Shown here piece by piece: positions 1-8,844 of a stretch of 64,000 bases of DNA. Source of the stretch: Desulfopila aestuarii DSM 18488 (GTDB taxonomy: Bacteria > Desulfobacterota > Desulfobulbia > Desulfobulbales > Desulfocapsaceae); the NCBI GenBank assembly GCA_945863875.1, contig CAMBBS010000014.1, positions 1 to 64,000 on the forward strand, given 5' to 3'. The position numbers and the translations under genes were made by a program. Position 1 is the first letter of the stretch, and every line of letters starts with the position of its first letter. Below the pieces are notes generated by a model that saw only the letters and a program-made list of their open reading frames with translations, was not told where the DNA came from and ran no database searches.

Positions 1-1173
1 TACACCTATTATATCCCTTCCTTTATGGATCATGCCTATGCCCTGACAGGAGCCCTGCAGGCTTCAGGGTGCAAGACGGTCCTTTTGCCGCCAACCGATG
101 ATGAAAGCTGGAACCTGGGCCTCAGGCACTCTTATGGAAAAGAGTGCCACCCCTTCATATCGTTTACCGGCGATATTTTAAAGGCGGCCAAGCAGCCTGA
201 TTTTATTCCTGAAAAATCCTGTTATTACGGACCGTCCTATTTTGGCCCCTGTCTCTTGCCGCAATACTGCCTGGCGCTGCACCTCATCCTTGAGCGGGTC
301 GGTCTTGGTGCCATAACCGTCATGAATATCGCCGATCCGACGAACATGAAAGAGCTTGGCGCGCCCTACATGATGAGGCTGGCCCTTGGCATATATACGA
401 TCGACCGATTTTTTAAATGGAAAACAGAGATCGAGCCGTATGAAAAAAATCCGGGAGAAGTAAAAGCGGTATATCAGCAGATACTGTTAGATCTTGAAAA
501 TGGTCTCGCCTCCGGGTCGTTTATAAAGATGATTAAAAAAAGTGTTCAGGCTCTGGCCGAGGTGCAGCTCATTGATAGAAATGGTTCCCGACCCAAAATC
601 GGCATCGTTGGCGACGTCTACACCAGGATAAACAGCCATTCGAATAACAACCTGTACCAAAAACTTCAGGAAGGTGGCCTGGAAGTATGGCCTTCATCTT
701 CCCTGATAGATGTATCATTTCTCGGCGTGGAACAACTGCATGCCGAACATCTGCGCCAAGGTCATTCTATGAGGAGTGCGGCGGCAAAGCTCTTGATTCC
801 GGGGGGTAAACTGGCCAGATGGCTGGTTGACCGATATTTTCCGGACAGCATACGAACGCCTCAGGAACGGCAATACCATGCGGTCGCAAAGGTATCTGGG
901 AAATATGCGGATTTCTGGATAGATAAGGCGTTATCGCTCAATCTCAACAGGATTGAGGAGCTGCACCAGGCCGGGGCGGACGGGGTGGTACACGTGATGT
1001 GTCATAATTGTATGCTCGGGAACATCACTGCATCGCTTGCCCCGAGTATGCGCAGGGATATGGGGGATATACCGATTGGCAATCTCGTTTATGAGGGTTT
1101 AAAGTCGACCCACAATACCAATCGGATCGAGGCCTTTATCCATCAGGTGAAAAGTTGCAGAAAAAACCGTTGA
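1..1173 (+). CDS. 2-hydroxyglutaryl-CoA dehydratase activase/component-like protein, 5' truncated
   Basis: The reading frame is open from base 1, so the start lies outside the window; about 390 residues are visible. It resembles the C-terminal (DUF2229 and BcrC/HgdB-like) part of the large CoA-substrate-specific enzyme activases linked to 2-hydroxyacyl-CoA dehydratases. Supporting features are the opening IPSFMDHAYAL stretch, the GKECHPF cysteine motif, FGPC, GDVYTRIN, and a closing CHNCMLG motif, all typical of iron-sulfur-binding members. Whether an ASKHA ATPase domain precedes it cannot be seen. The physiological substrate is unknown. Confident on superfamily, not on function. Confidence 0.75.
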   Translation, partial: YTYYIPSFMDHAYALTGALQASGCKTVLLPPTDDESWNLGLRHSYGKECHPFISFTGDILKAAKQPDFIPEKSCYYGPSYFGPCLLPQYCLALHLILERVGLGAITVMNIADPTNMKELGAPYMMRLALGIYTIDRFFKWKTEIEPYEKNPGEVKAVYQQILLDLENGLASGSFIKMIKKSVQALAEVQLIDRNGSRPKIGIVGDVYTRINSHSNNNLYQKLQEGGLEVWPSSSLIDVSFLGVEQLHAEHLRQGHSMRSAAAKLLIPGGKLARWLVDRYFPDSIRTPQERQYHAVAKVSGKYADFWIDKALSLNLNRIEELHQAGADGVVHVMCHNCMLGNITASLAPSMRRDMGDIPIGNLVYEGLKSTHNTNRIEAFIHQVKSCRKNR

Positions 1174-1340
1174 TCAGCTGCAATTGGTATCCTTTTGCTG
1201 CTGTTTTGTTGCTTACCCATGAAAAATCAGCCGACATTCGGGAGACAGATTGATTTTTCTTGAATAGCGCGAGGGGATTGAGAGATAGCTGAGGCTTCGT
1301 CCTGTTTTCCGGTTTTGCGCCAAAAAGAGGGGAAGTTGCA

Positions 1341-1369
1341 TTGCATGGCCGATTTTAAGTTGATATAAT
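1341..1369 (+). promoter_or_regulatory. Sigma-70 type promoter
   Basis: A -35 element TTGCAT (1341-1346) and a perfect -10 element TATAAT (1364-1369) are separated by exactly 17 bases. It lies about 70 bases upstream of the nucleotidyltransferase gene and is oriented toward it. Prediction from sequence only. Confidence 0.6.
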
Positions 1370-1437
1370 AGACAGTTTTCATTAGAAAACTTTGAGTACA
1401 AAATCACCCAGTATGTTCCGTCTTTAAAACCTGAAAA

Positions 1438-2250
1438 ATGAATTGCACCATGAAAAAAGTGAACGACCGGAAAACAGGGGTTGTGCTTGCGGCCGGGCTC
1501 GGCTCCCGACTGGCGAAAACCTGGGGGGACGGCAGGGTGAAGCCCCTGGTTGCGGTCGACGGCAAAGTCTTACTTTTGCGCACCCTTGCCAGTCTCGAAC
1601 TGGCCTGTGATCGGGTTGTAATCGTTCTGGGGTTTGGCGCAGATTCAATCCGGTCGTATGTTGAAAATCGTTACCACGGTCCGATGAATCTTGTCTTTGC
1701 GGTAAACCACCTCTACCAGTTGTCCAACGGCCTCTCGGTTCTCGCTGCCCGCGAATATGTGGGGGAATGCTTTGTCCTGTGCATGGCCGATCATATTATG
1801 GGCGATGAGCTCCTGATGCTTGCCCGTGATTATGTCCCACCTGCAGGTGGAGCAGCGCTTCTTGTCGATTATAAGCTTAAGACGATATTCGACATGGACG
1901 ATGCGACCAAGGTGAGAGCTGAAAATGGCAAGATTCTCCGTATCGGTAAAAATCTCACAGACTATAACTGTATAGATACAGGGCTTTTTATTTGTAGCAA
2001 GGTTCTGATTGAGGTACTCTCGGAAGTGTATCAGAAAAAAGGAGACGCTTCTTTATCGGATGGTATCCAGAAGCTCTGTGAGAGGAGCACAATGCATGCC
2101 ATAGATATTGGCGATGGTTTCTGGCAAGATGTCGATACTGCGGAAATGCTTCGTCACGCTGAGCGGCAGCTTATCCTGCGTCGGTCCGGACACGCCATTT
2201 TGCAGCGGGCCTGCCCGGATCGGGAGGTGGATTCAGGTTTGGTTTTTTGA
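1438..2250 (+). CDS. Sugar/inositol-phosphate nucleotidyltransferase (IPCT-like)
   Basis: 270 residues with an NTP-transferase Rossmann fold. The N-terminus has the signature VLAAGLGSRL followed by a lysine-proline pair (VKPLV) that binds the nucleotide and phosphate, and CMADH carries the metal-binding Asp. The NGLSVLAA and DYNCIDTGLFIC segments resemble the cytidylyltransferase half of inositol-1-phosphate cytidylyltransferase/DIPP synthase more than MobA or GlmU. There is no C-terminal CDP-alcohol transferase domain, so this is a stand-alone nucleotidyltransferase. Neither ATG (1438 or 1450) has a clear ribosome binding site. The 3' end overlaps the convergent mlaC-like gene by 18 bases. 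The exact substrate is inference. Confidence 0.75.
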   Translation: MNCTMKKVNDRKTGVVLAAGLGSRLAKTWGDGRVKPLVAVDGKVLLLRTLASLELACDRVVIVLGFGADSIRSYVENRYHGPMNLVFAVNHLYQLSNGLSVLAAREYVGECFVLCMADHIMGDELLMLARDYVPPAGGAALLVDYKLKTIFDMDDATKVRAENGKILRIGKNLTDYNCIDTGLFICSKVLIEVLSEVYQKKGDASLSDGIQKLCERSTMHAIDIGDGFWQDVDTAEMLRHAERQLILRRSGHAILQRACPDREVDSGLVF

Positions 2251-2856
2251 TTTTTCCCTTTCTGCTCTGTATTGTTCATTTTTATTATGTAACCGGCGAA
2301 GAAGGCCTGCGTGGGTCTCTTTATCGACAATTCTCTTAAACTGCCTCTGGTAATTCCGGATCGTGTCAACGTCATTGACGACATAGTTGACAATGCGCCA
2401 GTCACCGTCTTTTTGTTCGAGAATGTAATTCAGCTGTATCGAATCATCTTTGAAATACGCTATGGTCTTTACCAGACTCTGCTGCGCCGTAACCTCTTCG
2501 CCAAGATATTCGAACCTGTCAGCTCTGTATCTGCCAAGCTTTGTCGTTGCGGTCAATTTGAGCGATTCGATAAATTGCTGTCGTATTGTACCACACAGTT
2601 TTTCATTTTTTTTGGGGCAGATAGTTTGCATGGCGCTGTTGGCCATGGCCTCATAATCTGTCACTTTATCCATTATGGTAATAATCTCCCGAAATACATG
2701 TTCGTCTGTTTCCGGAGATAAACGATATAAGTCAAGAATCGATTCATTCGACGCTTTCACCGTTTCAATTGGAGATTGCGCGTTTCCGTAGGTTTTACCC
2801 GACGGAAACAACAATAAAAAAAATACCAGATATATACTATATTTGAACTGTGCCAT
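2233..2856 (-). CDS. MlaC-family phospholipid-binding periplasmic protein
   Basis: 207 residues with an N-terminal signal peptide (hydrophobic YLVFFLLLF near residues 8-16), followed by an MlaC/Ttg2D-like domain that shuttles phospholipid across the periplasm. The family pattern is visible in the phosphate-turnover-like helices around residues 50-110 and the KDGDWRIVNYVVNDVD strand typical of MlaC C-terminal halves (near 150-165). The start overlaps the end of the upstream TolC gene by 20 bases, so translation is probably coupled. No MlaE/F/D genes are adjacent; partners must lie elsewhere, or the TolC neighbour is a functional partner. Confidence 0.75.
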   Translation of the reverse strand: MAQFKYSIYLVFFLLLFPSGKTYGNAQSPIETVKASNESILDLYRLSPETDEHVFREIITIMDKVTDYEAMANSAMQTICPKKNEKLCGTIRQQFIESLKLTATTKLGRYRADRFEYLGEEVTAQQSLVKTIAYFKDDSIQLNYILEQKDGDWRIVNYVVNDVDTIRNYQRQFKRIVDKETHAGLLRRLHNKNEQYRAEREKSKNQT

Positions 2857-4240
2857 TATCTATCCACTGGAGAAGGAGGTTCATGTCTCCTGTTGTGTTT
2901 GCCAGCTCAGCAAGCGAGAGAAGATACATATATCGTGTAGATATGACATCACCTTTGAGTTGGAAATAATATTGATACGCTTTTGTCAGGCGCTTAATGT
3001 CGCCTAGGCCGAGGTCCACGTTGTCACTCTCCAGCCTCAGCCAGCTTGTGGCGGATTTGAGTGATTTGTCGGCCGCTGCGAGAAGGTCCTTGTTTCTCAC
3101 AGCATCGCCATAGAGCTTGGCAATCGACCCATCCTTTACTCGTAAAGTGAGTTCTTTCTTCTCGCTGAGTTGCTTAGATGCAATAAGCGCCTTCGCTACT
3201 CTGGCTTCACTTACGTGGAAGTTGAAATCCCATTTCAGGCCAAGAGTGCTGCCCAGCCTTTCATAATTATAATCATCAGTTATAAAAGCATTTTCCTGCT
3301 TGTCTCTGTTCGGCGCCGTGCCGTATCCCGCGCCAATGGCCAAAAACAGATCCGGATATCTTTTTCGTTTCTCCAGCTCTGCTTTCTTTTGCAATGCATT
3401 CATGCCCGAGCGTATACGCTTCAGAAGTGGTGAATGTTCGCGGAAATATTTTTGTAATTGCGGCGTGATGTCCAGAGATTTGTCAATGTCCGGAGTGTTT
3501 GTTGCAAGAGTTGTGAGCGGCATGTCGGGCGCAAGGTCCAATAAACCCTTGAGATACAGAAGAGACTGGTCGGTATTTGCGGAGATGGCGGAGCATTGTT
3601 TCTCTATTTGAAAATGGAGCGATCTGGCTTCCAACAAATCGGCATCGTCAAGATGCGAGTCAGGAGTTTTTAGATGTTTCTCTACCTGCTCAACAAGCTG
3701 TTCATAACGCTTACGCAATTCATTGCTGACCTCTGTGCCGGCACGGCCTGCGACGACGCCAAGAAAGGCTTTGGCAACCTCCAGGGTCAAATCGTCCTTT
3801 GACTCGCGAAACATCGCTTTTCTCATTTCCAGATTGTTCTGTCCAGCCTCTTTTGCACTGGCATATTTACCAAATGAATATATGGGTTGGATAACCTTGA
3901 GATCGATTTTAAGAAAAGGGCCGAGGCTGCCGTAATCCTCATTGGTGTCTGTGGTGGTGGTTATGTCGCCTCTGGCCTCTGAAACGAGACCGCTGTAAGA
4001 TTCGAGATCAAATCGCGGCGCATAGAAGGTACCGAATATCTCTTTTACTTCCTGCTCAGCGGCTTCAATTTCCAGTCGACTGTCGGACGTTTTTGAGTGC
4101 GCGCTCTGCTGGGCAATTTCAATAGCATCCTTTAAACTTAGTTCTGTGGAAGAAAGCGCTGCCAGGCAATGATATGCAGGAAAAGTCGGCAAAATGACAG
4201 ACAACACCATTACATGCAGGAAAGTAAATAATCTGTGCAC
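2837..4240 (-). CDS. TolC-family outer membrane efflux protein
   Basis: 467 residues, the usual TolC length, with a signal peptide (residues about 1-28) and two repeats of long amphipathic helices separated by beta-rich segments. LSLKDAIEIAQQ is the typical start of the first OEP repeat, and the YSFGKYASAKEAGQNN and GLKWDFNFHVSEARVAKA segments mark equivalent positions in the two repeats. The start is GTG with a GAAGGGA ribosome binding site about eight bases upstream. It forms a two-gene operon with the overlapping mlaC-like gene. No adaptor or inner-membrane pump is adjacent, so substrate is unknown. Confidence 0.85.
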   Translation of the reverse strand: MHRLFTFLHVMVLSVILPTFPAYHCLAALSSTELSLKDAIEIAQQSAHSKTSDSRLEIEAAEQEVKEIFGTFYAPRFDLESYSGLVSEARGDITTTTDTNEDYGSLGPFLKIDLKVIQPIYSFGKYASAKEAGQNNLEMRKAMFRESKDDLTLEVAKAFLGVVAGRAGTEVSNELRKRYEQLVEQVEKHLKTPDSHLDDADLLEARSLHFQIEKQCSAISANTDQSLLYLKGLLDLAPDMPLTTLATNTPDIDKSLDITPQLQKYFREHSPLLKRIRSGMNALQKKAELEKRKRYPDLFLAIGAGYGTAPNRDKQENAFITDDYNYERLGSTLGLKWDFNFHVSEARVAKALIASKQLSEKKELTLRVKDGSIAKLYGDAVRNKDLLAAADKSLKSATSWLRLESDNVDLGLGDIKRLTKAYQYYFQLKGDVISTRYMYLLSLAELANTTGDMNLLLQWIDNGTVQI

Positions 4241-4586
4241 TGTTATGTCCCTTCACTTAAGAGTAGTTTTTGAATATCAAAGAAAAACGCTGATCAACAG
4301 TACTGTAAAAATAGTTTTAAACACAAATGAAAACTGAAAATTACTAAAAACGCACCGTAAAGCGTGGTCCTTCAGGTCGGGGATACAAGACGTAAGCTGT
4401 TAATCTGTGAATTTGAGGTAACAGTGTTATCGACAATTTTCACAGCGGTAGCTGACCTGAAAGAGCAGATACAGCTTCTTCAAGCTGCTGAAAGAACGTT
4501 ACGAGGCAGACCGCTCAAGGTCCATCCGCCGGGCTTTTCGGACTGATGGACCTTGTGCAGACGGTCTGCATTGTGCTGCCAAGGTG
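4241..4586. other. Intergenic region between tolC and trpB
   Basis: About 345 bases between the 5' end of the tolC-like gene and the 3' end of trpB. It holds the tolC ribosome binding site at its left end and a large hairpin at 4506-4569 near its right end. A 60-codon open frame (4364-4546, +) has no recognisable similarity or ribosome binding site and overlaps the hairpin, so it is not called as a gene. Confidence 0.5.
4506..4569 (-). terminator. Two-tier hairpin downstream of trpB
   Basis: Outer arms GCAGACCG (4506-4513) and CGGTCTGC (4562-4569) and inner arms AAGGTCCATC (4517-4526) and GATGGACCTT (4545-4554) are both perfect inverted repeats. The structure begins 18 bases after the trpB stop on the minus strand. 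There is no T-run, so it may be a 3' stabilising or Rho-linked structure rather than a classical intrinsic terminator. Confidence 0.45.
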
Positions 4587-5930
4587 TTAAATCCTCGGCA
4601 GATTGGCAATGGACTTGGCGATCTCTTCCTCGGGGTAGTCATAGTCATGCAGTTGACCTGCGTAGTACTTGTCGTAAGAGCCCATGTCGATCAGGCCGTG
4701 ACCTGAAAAATTAAACAGAATGGTTTTCGGATCATTGAGATCGCGGGTTGCCTCGATAATGGCCCCGCGAATGGCGTGACAAGTTTCCGGTGCGGGGATT
4801 ATCCCTTCCGTCTTGGCAAACAGTACCCCGGCCTCGAAACACTCGAGCTGATGCAGCTTGACCGGTTCAACGATTTTTTCCCGGACCATGGCGGAAACGA
4901 TGGGGGACATGCCATGGTAACGCAGTCCGCCGGCATGGATTCCTGGAGGAATGAAATCGTGGCCCAGGGTGTACATATACAGAAGCGGCGTGGTCTCGGC
5001 CACATCGCCATAATCGTAGGCGAGTTTTCCCGCGGTCAGCGTCGGGCATGATGCCGGCTCGGTACCGACAAAGCGGATCTTTTTCCCTTCGAGAAAATCG
5101 GGAATGTAGGGGCTGGCCAGCCCGGCAAAATTTGATCCGCCGCCACAGCAGCCGATGATGACATCCGGGTATTCTCCGGCAATCTCCATCTGTTTTTTGG
5201 CTTCCAGACCGATAATTGACTGGTGCAGGATTACATGGTTCAGCACTGAACCCAGGGCATATTTTGTGTCGTCCCTGGTCGAGGCATCTTCCAGCGCCTC
5301 GGAGATAGCAATACCGAGGGAACCGGCGGTATCGGGCATTCTTTCTAGAATCGCCCGACCGGTTCTCGTCTCATTGCTTGGGCTGGCGATAACCTGGGCG
5401 CCATAGGTATGCATGATTGACTTGCGGTACGGTTTCTGGTCAAAAGAGACGCGAACCATATACACCTTGCACTCGATGCCGAATTTACTGGTGGCAAAGG
5501 CCAGTGCACTGCCCCACTGTCCCGCGCCGGTTTCGGTGGTCAGACGTTTGACACCTTCCTGTTTATTGTAGTAGGCCTGCGCGACGGCACTATTGGTTTT
5601 GTGCGAGCCGACCGGAGAGACGCCTTCGTTTTTAAAAAATATTTTGGCTTTTGTCTTCAGCGCCTTTTCCAGGCTTGTCGCCCTGACTAAGGGAGATGGA
5701 CGCCAGATTTTCAGGATATCAAGGACCTCCTCGGGAATATCGATAAATCGCTTGGTGGACATCTCCTGTTCGAGGAGGCCCATGGGGAAAACCGCGGCCA
5801 GCTTCTCCGGGCCCATGGGTTGCTTTGTTTCCGGATCAAGGGGCGGTTTGACACCGTTTGGCAGATCTGGAACAACGTTGTACCATTGGGTGGGCATCTC
5901 ATCATCACGCAAGACGATTTTTTTGATCAT
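4587..5930 (-). CDS. trpB: Tryptophan synthase beta-like protein, TrpB2 type
   Basis: 447 residues, the length of the TrpB2 subfamily rather than classical TrpB (about 400). It is a PLP enzyme that makes L-tryptophan from indole and serine. The PLP lysine is K111 in VGSHKTNSA, preceded by [16 protein letters not shown] is the TrpB2 version of the active-site motif, and GCCGGGSNF binds the PLP phosphate. The N-terminal extension ([13 protein letters not shown]) is typical of TrpB2. Start supported by GAAGGAG seven bases upstream. No trpA or other trp genes are adjacent, which fits TrpB2 acting alone in indole salvage. Confidence 0.92.
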   Translation of the reverse strand: MIKKIVLRDDEMPTQWYNVVPDLPNGVKPPLDPETKQPMGPEKLAAVFPMGLLEQEMSTKRFIDIPEEVLDILKIWRPSPLVRATSLEKALKTKAKIFFKNEGVSPVGSHKTNSAVAQAYYNKQEGVKRLTTETGAGQWGSALAFATSKFGIECKVYMVRVSFDQKPYRKSIMHTYGAQVIASPSNETRTGRAILERMPDTAGSLGIAISEALEDASTRDDTKYALGSVLNHVILHQSIIGLEAKKQMEIAGEYPDVIIGCCGGGSNFAGLASPYIPDFLEGKKIRFVGTEPASCPTLTAGKLAYDYGDVAETTPLLYMYTLGHDFIPPGIHAGGLRYHGMSPIVSAMVREKIVEPVKLHQLECFEAGVLFAKTEGIIPAPETCHAIRGAIIEATRDLNDPKTILFNFSGHGLIDMGSYDKYYAGQLHDYDYPEEEIAKSIANLPRI

Positions 5931-6115
5931 GATTTCTCCTTCAGCAAAAGATCTAATGCATAGGTTCTGCCGGGGTGGCAGTGTCAGTATTGGTGAGCTA
6001 ACATCTTGTTCTTTACCATAATTTTCGATTGGTTGGCAATAAGCGTTTCCTCTTTCCAGCTATTTTTCACAGGTTGTTCCGGGCCAGGCAGCAACACAAA
6101 TCACCGGAAACAAGT

Positions 6116-8836
6116 CTATTCGTTTTTTTTGGGAAAAGACCGGGCCTGCTGTGCCTGGAGAAGGATGATATCAGGGTTCCAGTCTAGCCACTCTTTTTCC
6201 GGCTCGTCATAGAGGGTGAACTGGGCACCGAGTTTCACCGCGGCGCCGGTTTTCTCGTTATCGGGCGTGGCCAGGGCGATGCCTCCCCGGAGAACCGCTT
6301 CAAGGGAGGCGGTGGTTACACTGAGTCCGGAGAAGATACCGCCCTCTATTTTCGTCCCGCTGACGCTCCAGAATCGCGTGTTCTGTCGAATGACCGCGCT
6401 GTATCGGCTGAATATGGAAACAAATATTCGCACTTTCTGAAAAGAAGGGGAAAGCTCATAGCCGGTAACCTGGCCTATCTGGACTTGGCGGTAATAAACC
6501 GGGGAGCCTGAACTCAACGAGCCGAGGCGTTTGGCCTCGAGGACGATGCCGAGTCCCTCGCGAGCGGCAATTTCTGTTTGTGGTGGCTGCGGCAGGGCCG
6601 TGAAGGAAAGGACGGCTGGGCCGTTCCCCTGCAGGACATTGAGCGTGGAGCCAAAGAGTATCGAGGCGGCATTTTTTATCCCGGAGAGGCTCACTTCGGC
6701 CTGCTCCACCCAGAGTAAAGAACCGGCCCTGAACAGTGGAGTCACATTCCTGTCGACGCGGACAGTGGCGATGATCTTTTGCAGATTCTCGGTAAAGACG
6801 AGCCTGGTCACCCGGCCAATTTCGATGCCTTTATGTTTCAGCGGCGAGCCTTCTTTCAGGCCTTGATTTTCCTTGAGAAACACCGTCAGCTCCAATTTGT
6901 CGGCGAGCAGGGCTTCCTCGCGACCGGCATAGAGCGGGTAGGTGGTGCCGGAAGGCTGCAGCGTTCCGTCTGTGACATTGAGGCAGCTGATGCCGCCGGC
7001 CAGGATGGAATGGAGCGACCCGGTTTGCAGGTTGAGGCCGTCGAGCCCGCCTGAAACCTGCACGCCGCTTGCATTGTAGAACCTGGTCCGATGGTTGACA
7101 AGATTCTTGAATTCGTCGTAGATAAAACACTCAATGAACACCCCCTTTTGATCGGGAGTCAGACGAAAGGCTTCAATTTCACCGATTTTGATATTTTTGT
7201 GCAGTATCGGGGCACCTTTAGTCAGCGATTGCGCATCTTCCGACCTGAGAAGAATATGTTTTCCGGTTGGACGCAACTCGGGCACGGCGGCGATGGCATC
7301 CTTGTAGCTGTCGTAGAGTTGAAACTGAAAGCCTGCATCCGGTGGAGAATTCTTTTGATTTTTCGTTTTCTTCGGGGTGGTAAAGCTCACGCCGCCGCTG
7401 AGGAGGCTGGCCACAGGGCCGGTTGAAACCTCAAGTCCCTGGTCAAGGCTTGCTTCGAACAACAGACCGGAATGCACCCAGAAGACGCTTTTGGTGCTGA
7501 GCAGGTGGAGGTATTCCTCATAAATAAACAGGGTGGTATGGATGGTTCCGGCCGATCCGGCCAGGTCGATATCGATGACTTCCCCAACCTGGATGTTTTT
7601 GAAATAGACCGGCGATTTTGCCGAAAGGTTGAGCGGATTTTCGGAGAGAAGCACAAAGGACCGGCCATCTCGTAGCGGTGTTTGCGGCGGTGGTTCGGGC
7701 AGAATATCAAAGTTGTCCCTGAAATCTCCATCGCCGGGCTGAAAGGTGATATGGGCCCCGGAAAAGAGTGAAGTGAGGTTGCGTATGCCGGTCGCGGAAA
7801 TCTCCGGTTTCACCAGCCAGAATCGGGTTTTTTCCCGGAGGATAAGTTCCGCTCTCGGGTCGAGGAGAATGTGGGCGGTAACCGTCCTCTGCATATCGTC
7901 GTTTATCTCGATGTTTTTGACAAATCCTGCCTGCAGGCCTCGATACATGACCTTGGTGGATGTCTCGACTATGTCTTCTCCCGACGTGAGCGTCAAGGAC
8001 ATCGGGATGCCGTAATCGGCGGACTCGAGGTCGGGGTAGAGGGAGAACAGCCGACCGTTTTCCGCCCCAGGGCTGTCTTGCAGCTGTATCGGCGTGTGCA
8101 GCAGAATTCCTCCTCGGAGGAGCGAGGCCAGGGATTCGACCTGCACCTTCAGACTGGGCAGTTTGCCGCTGACCTGGATGCCGCTGGCGTTGCAGAACCG
8201 ACTGCCTTGCCGTACCAGATGGGTAAATTCCGGCTCAATAAAAAAGTCGATGAGGACGCTTTCGTCTTCTACAAGTTGGTAAGCCTGGACCTCGCCTATC
8301 TCGATATTGCGATAATAGATACCGGTACCGATTTGTATGGAACCGAGTCTCTCGGCGGTCAGGTGTAAGTGCAGACCAGGTGTATCGGATGAGATCGGCG
8401 GGGCGCCGGCGAGGCCTTGAAATTCCCGTCTTGGACTGGTCGAGGTGCCGATCTGCACGCCTATGTAACTCCCGGACAGGATGGTATCAAGGCCTTCGAT
8501 CGATCTTGCCGACAATTGGGGACGAACGATCCAGAACAGGGTATCGTCGACAAGATTATCAACGACATCCTGATCCATTTTCACTATGGCCTTTATCTGC
8601 TTATTGTCGAGGTCGGGAAGAACTTGTTTGACGAGGCCGATCGGGATGCCCCTGGCCATGATCTGGGTTTTTCCCGGGGTAATACCGGTGGCGTCTTTGA
8701 AATAAATGGCAATTTCCACCCCGGCATCCTTATAACTGGCATAGACCAGCCAGGCGCAGATACAGAAGGCAATGAGAGGCAGAATCCATATTGTCGAAAT
8801 GCCACGATTTTTTATAATAACGGGTTCGGCTGTCAT
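6116..8836 (-). CDS. letB: LetB-like intermembrane lipid transport protein with seven MCE domains
   Basis: About 906 residues from the chosen ATG. One N-terminal membrane helix (STIWILPLIAFCICAWLVY) anchors it in the inner membrane, followed by seven MCE domains spaced about 115 residues apart. Each is recognisable by a repeat such as GTGIYYRNIEIGEV, KVMYRGLQAGFV, PVYFKNIQVGEV, PILHKNIKIGEI, PLKHKGIEIGRV and PVYYRQVQIGQV. Seven MCE domains match E. coli LetB (YebT), which stacks into a periplasmic tunnel for lipids; PqiB has three. An earlier in-frame ATG at 8899 would overlap letA by 55 bases and add a low-complexity tail, so 8836 is preferred, although neither start has a strong ribosome binding site. 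Confidence 0.88.
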   Translation of the reverse strand: MTAEPVIIKNRGISTIWILPLIAFCICAWLVYASYKDAGVEIAIYFKDATGITPGKTQIMARGIPIGLVKQVLPDLDNKQIKAIVKMDQDVVDNLVDDTLFWIVRPQLSARSIEGLDTILSGSYIGVQIGTSTSPRREFQGLAGAPPISSDTPGLHLHLTAERLGSIQIGTGIYYRNIEIGEVQAYQLVEDESVLIDFFIEPEFTHLVRQGSRFCNASGIQVSGKLPSLKVQVESLASLLRGGILLHTPIQLQDSPGAENGRLFSLYPDLESADYGIPMSLTLTSGEDIVETSTKVMYRGLQAGFVKNIEINDDMQRTVTAHILLDPRAELILREKTRFWLVKPEISATGIRNLTSLFSGAHITFQPGDGDFRDNFDILPEPPPQTPLRDGRSFVLLSENPLNLSAKSPVYFKNIQVGEVIDIDLAGSAGTIHTTLFIYEEYLHLLSTKSVFWVHSGLLFEASLDQGLEVSTGPVASLLSGGVSFTTPKKTKNQKNSPPDAGFQFQLYDSYKDAIAAVPELRPTGKHILLRSEDAQSLTKGAPILHKNIKIGEIEAFRLTPDQKGVFIECFIYDEFKNLVNHRTRFYNASGVQVSGGLDGLNLQTGSLHSILAGGISCLNVTDGTLQPSGTTYPLYAGREEALLADKLELTVFLKENQGLKEGSPLKHKGIEIGRVTRLVFTENLQKIIATVRVDRNVTPLFRAGSLLWVEQAEVSLSGIKNAASILFGSTLNVLQGNGPAVLSFTALPQPPQTEIAAREGLGIVLEAKRLGSLSSGSPVYYRQVQIGQVTGYELSPSFQKVRIFVSIFSRYSAVIRQNTRFWSVSGTKIEGGIFSGLSVTTASLEAVLRGGIALATPDNEKTGAAVKLGAQFTLYDEPEKEWLDWNPDIILLQAQQARSFPKKNE

Positions 8837-8844
8837 GGTGTTTT

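Noticed and set aside
1213-1407. Minus-strand frame of 64 codons between the activase and the nucleotidyltransferase
   Set aside because: No ribosome binding site or recognisable family, and it lies over the sigma-70 promoter.
4364-4546. Plus-strand frame of 60 codons upstream of trpB
   Set aside because: No ribosome binding site or similarity; overlaps a strong hairpin.
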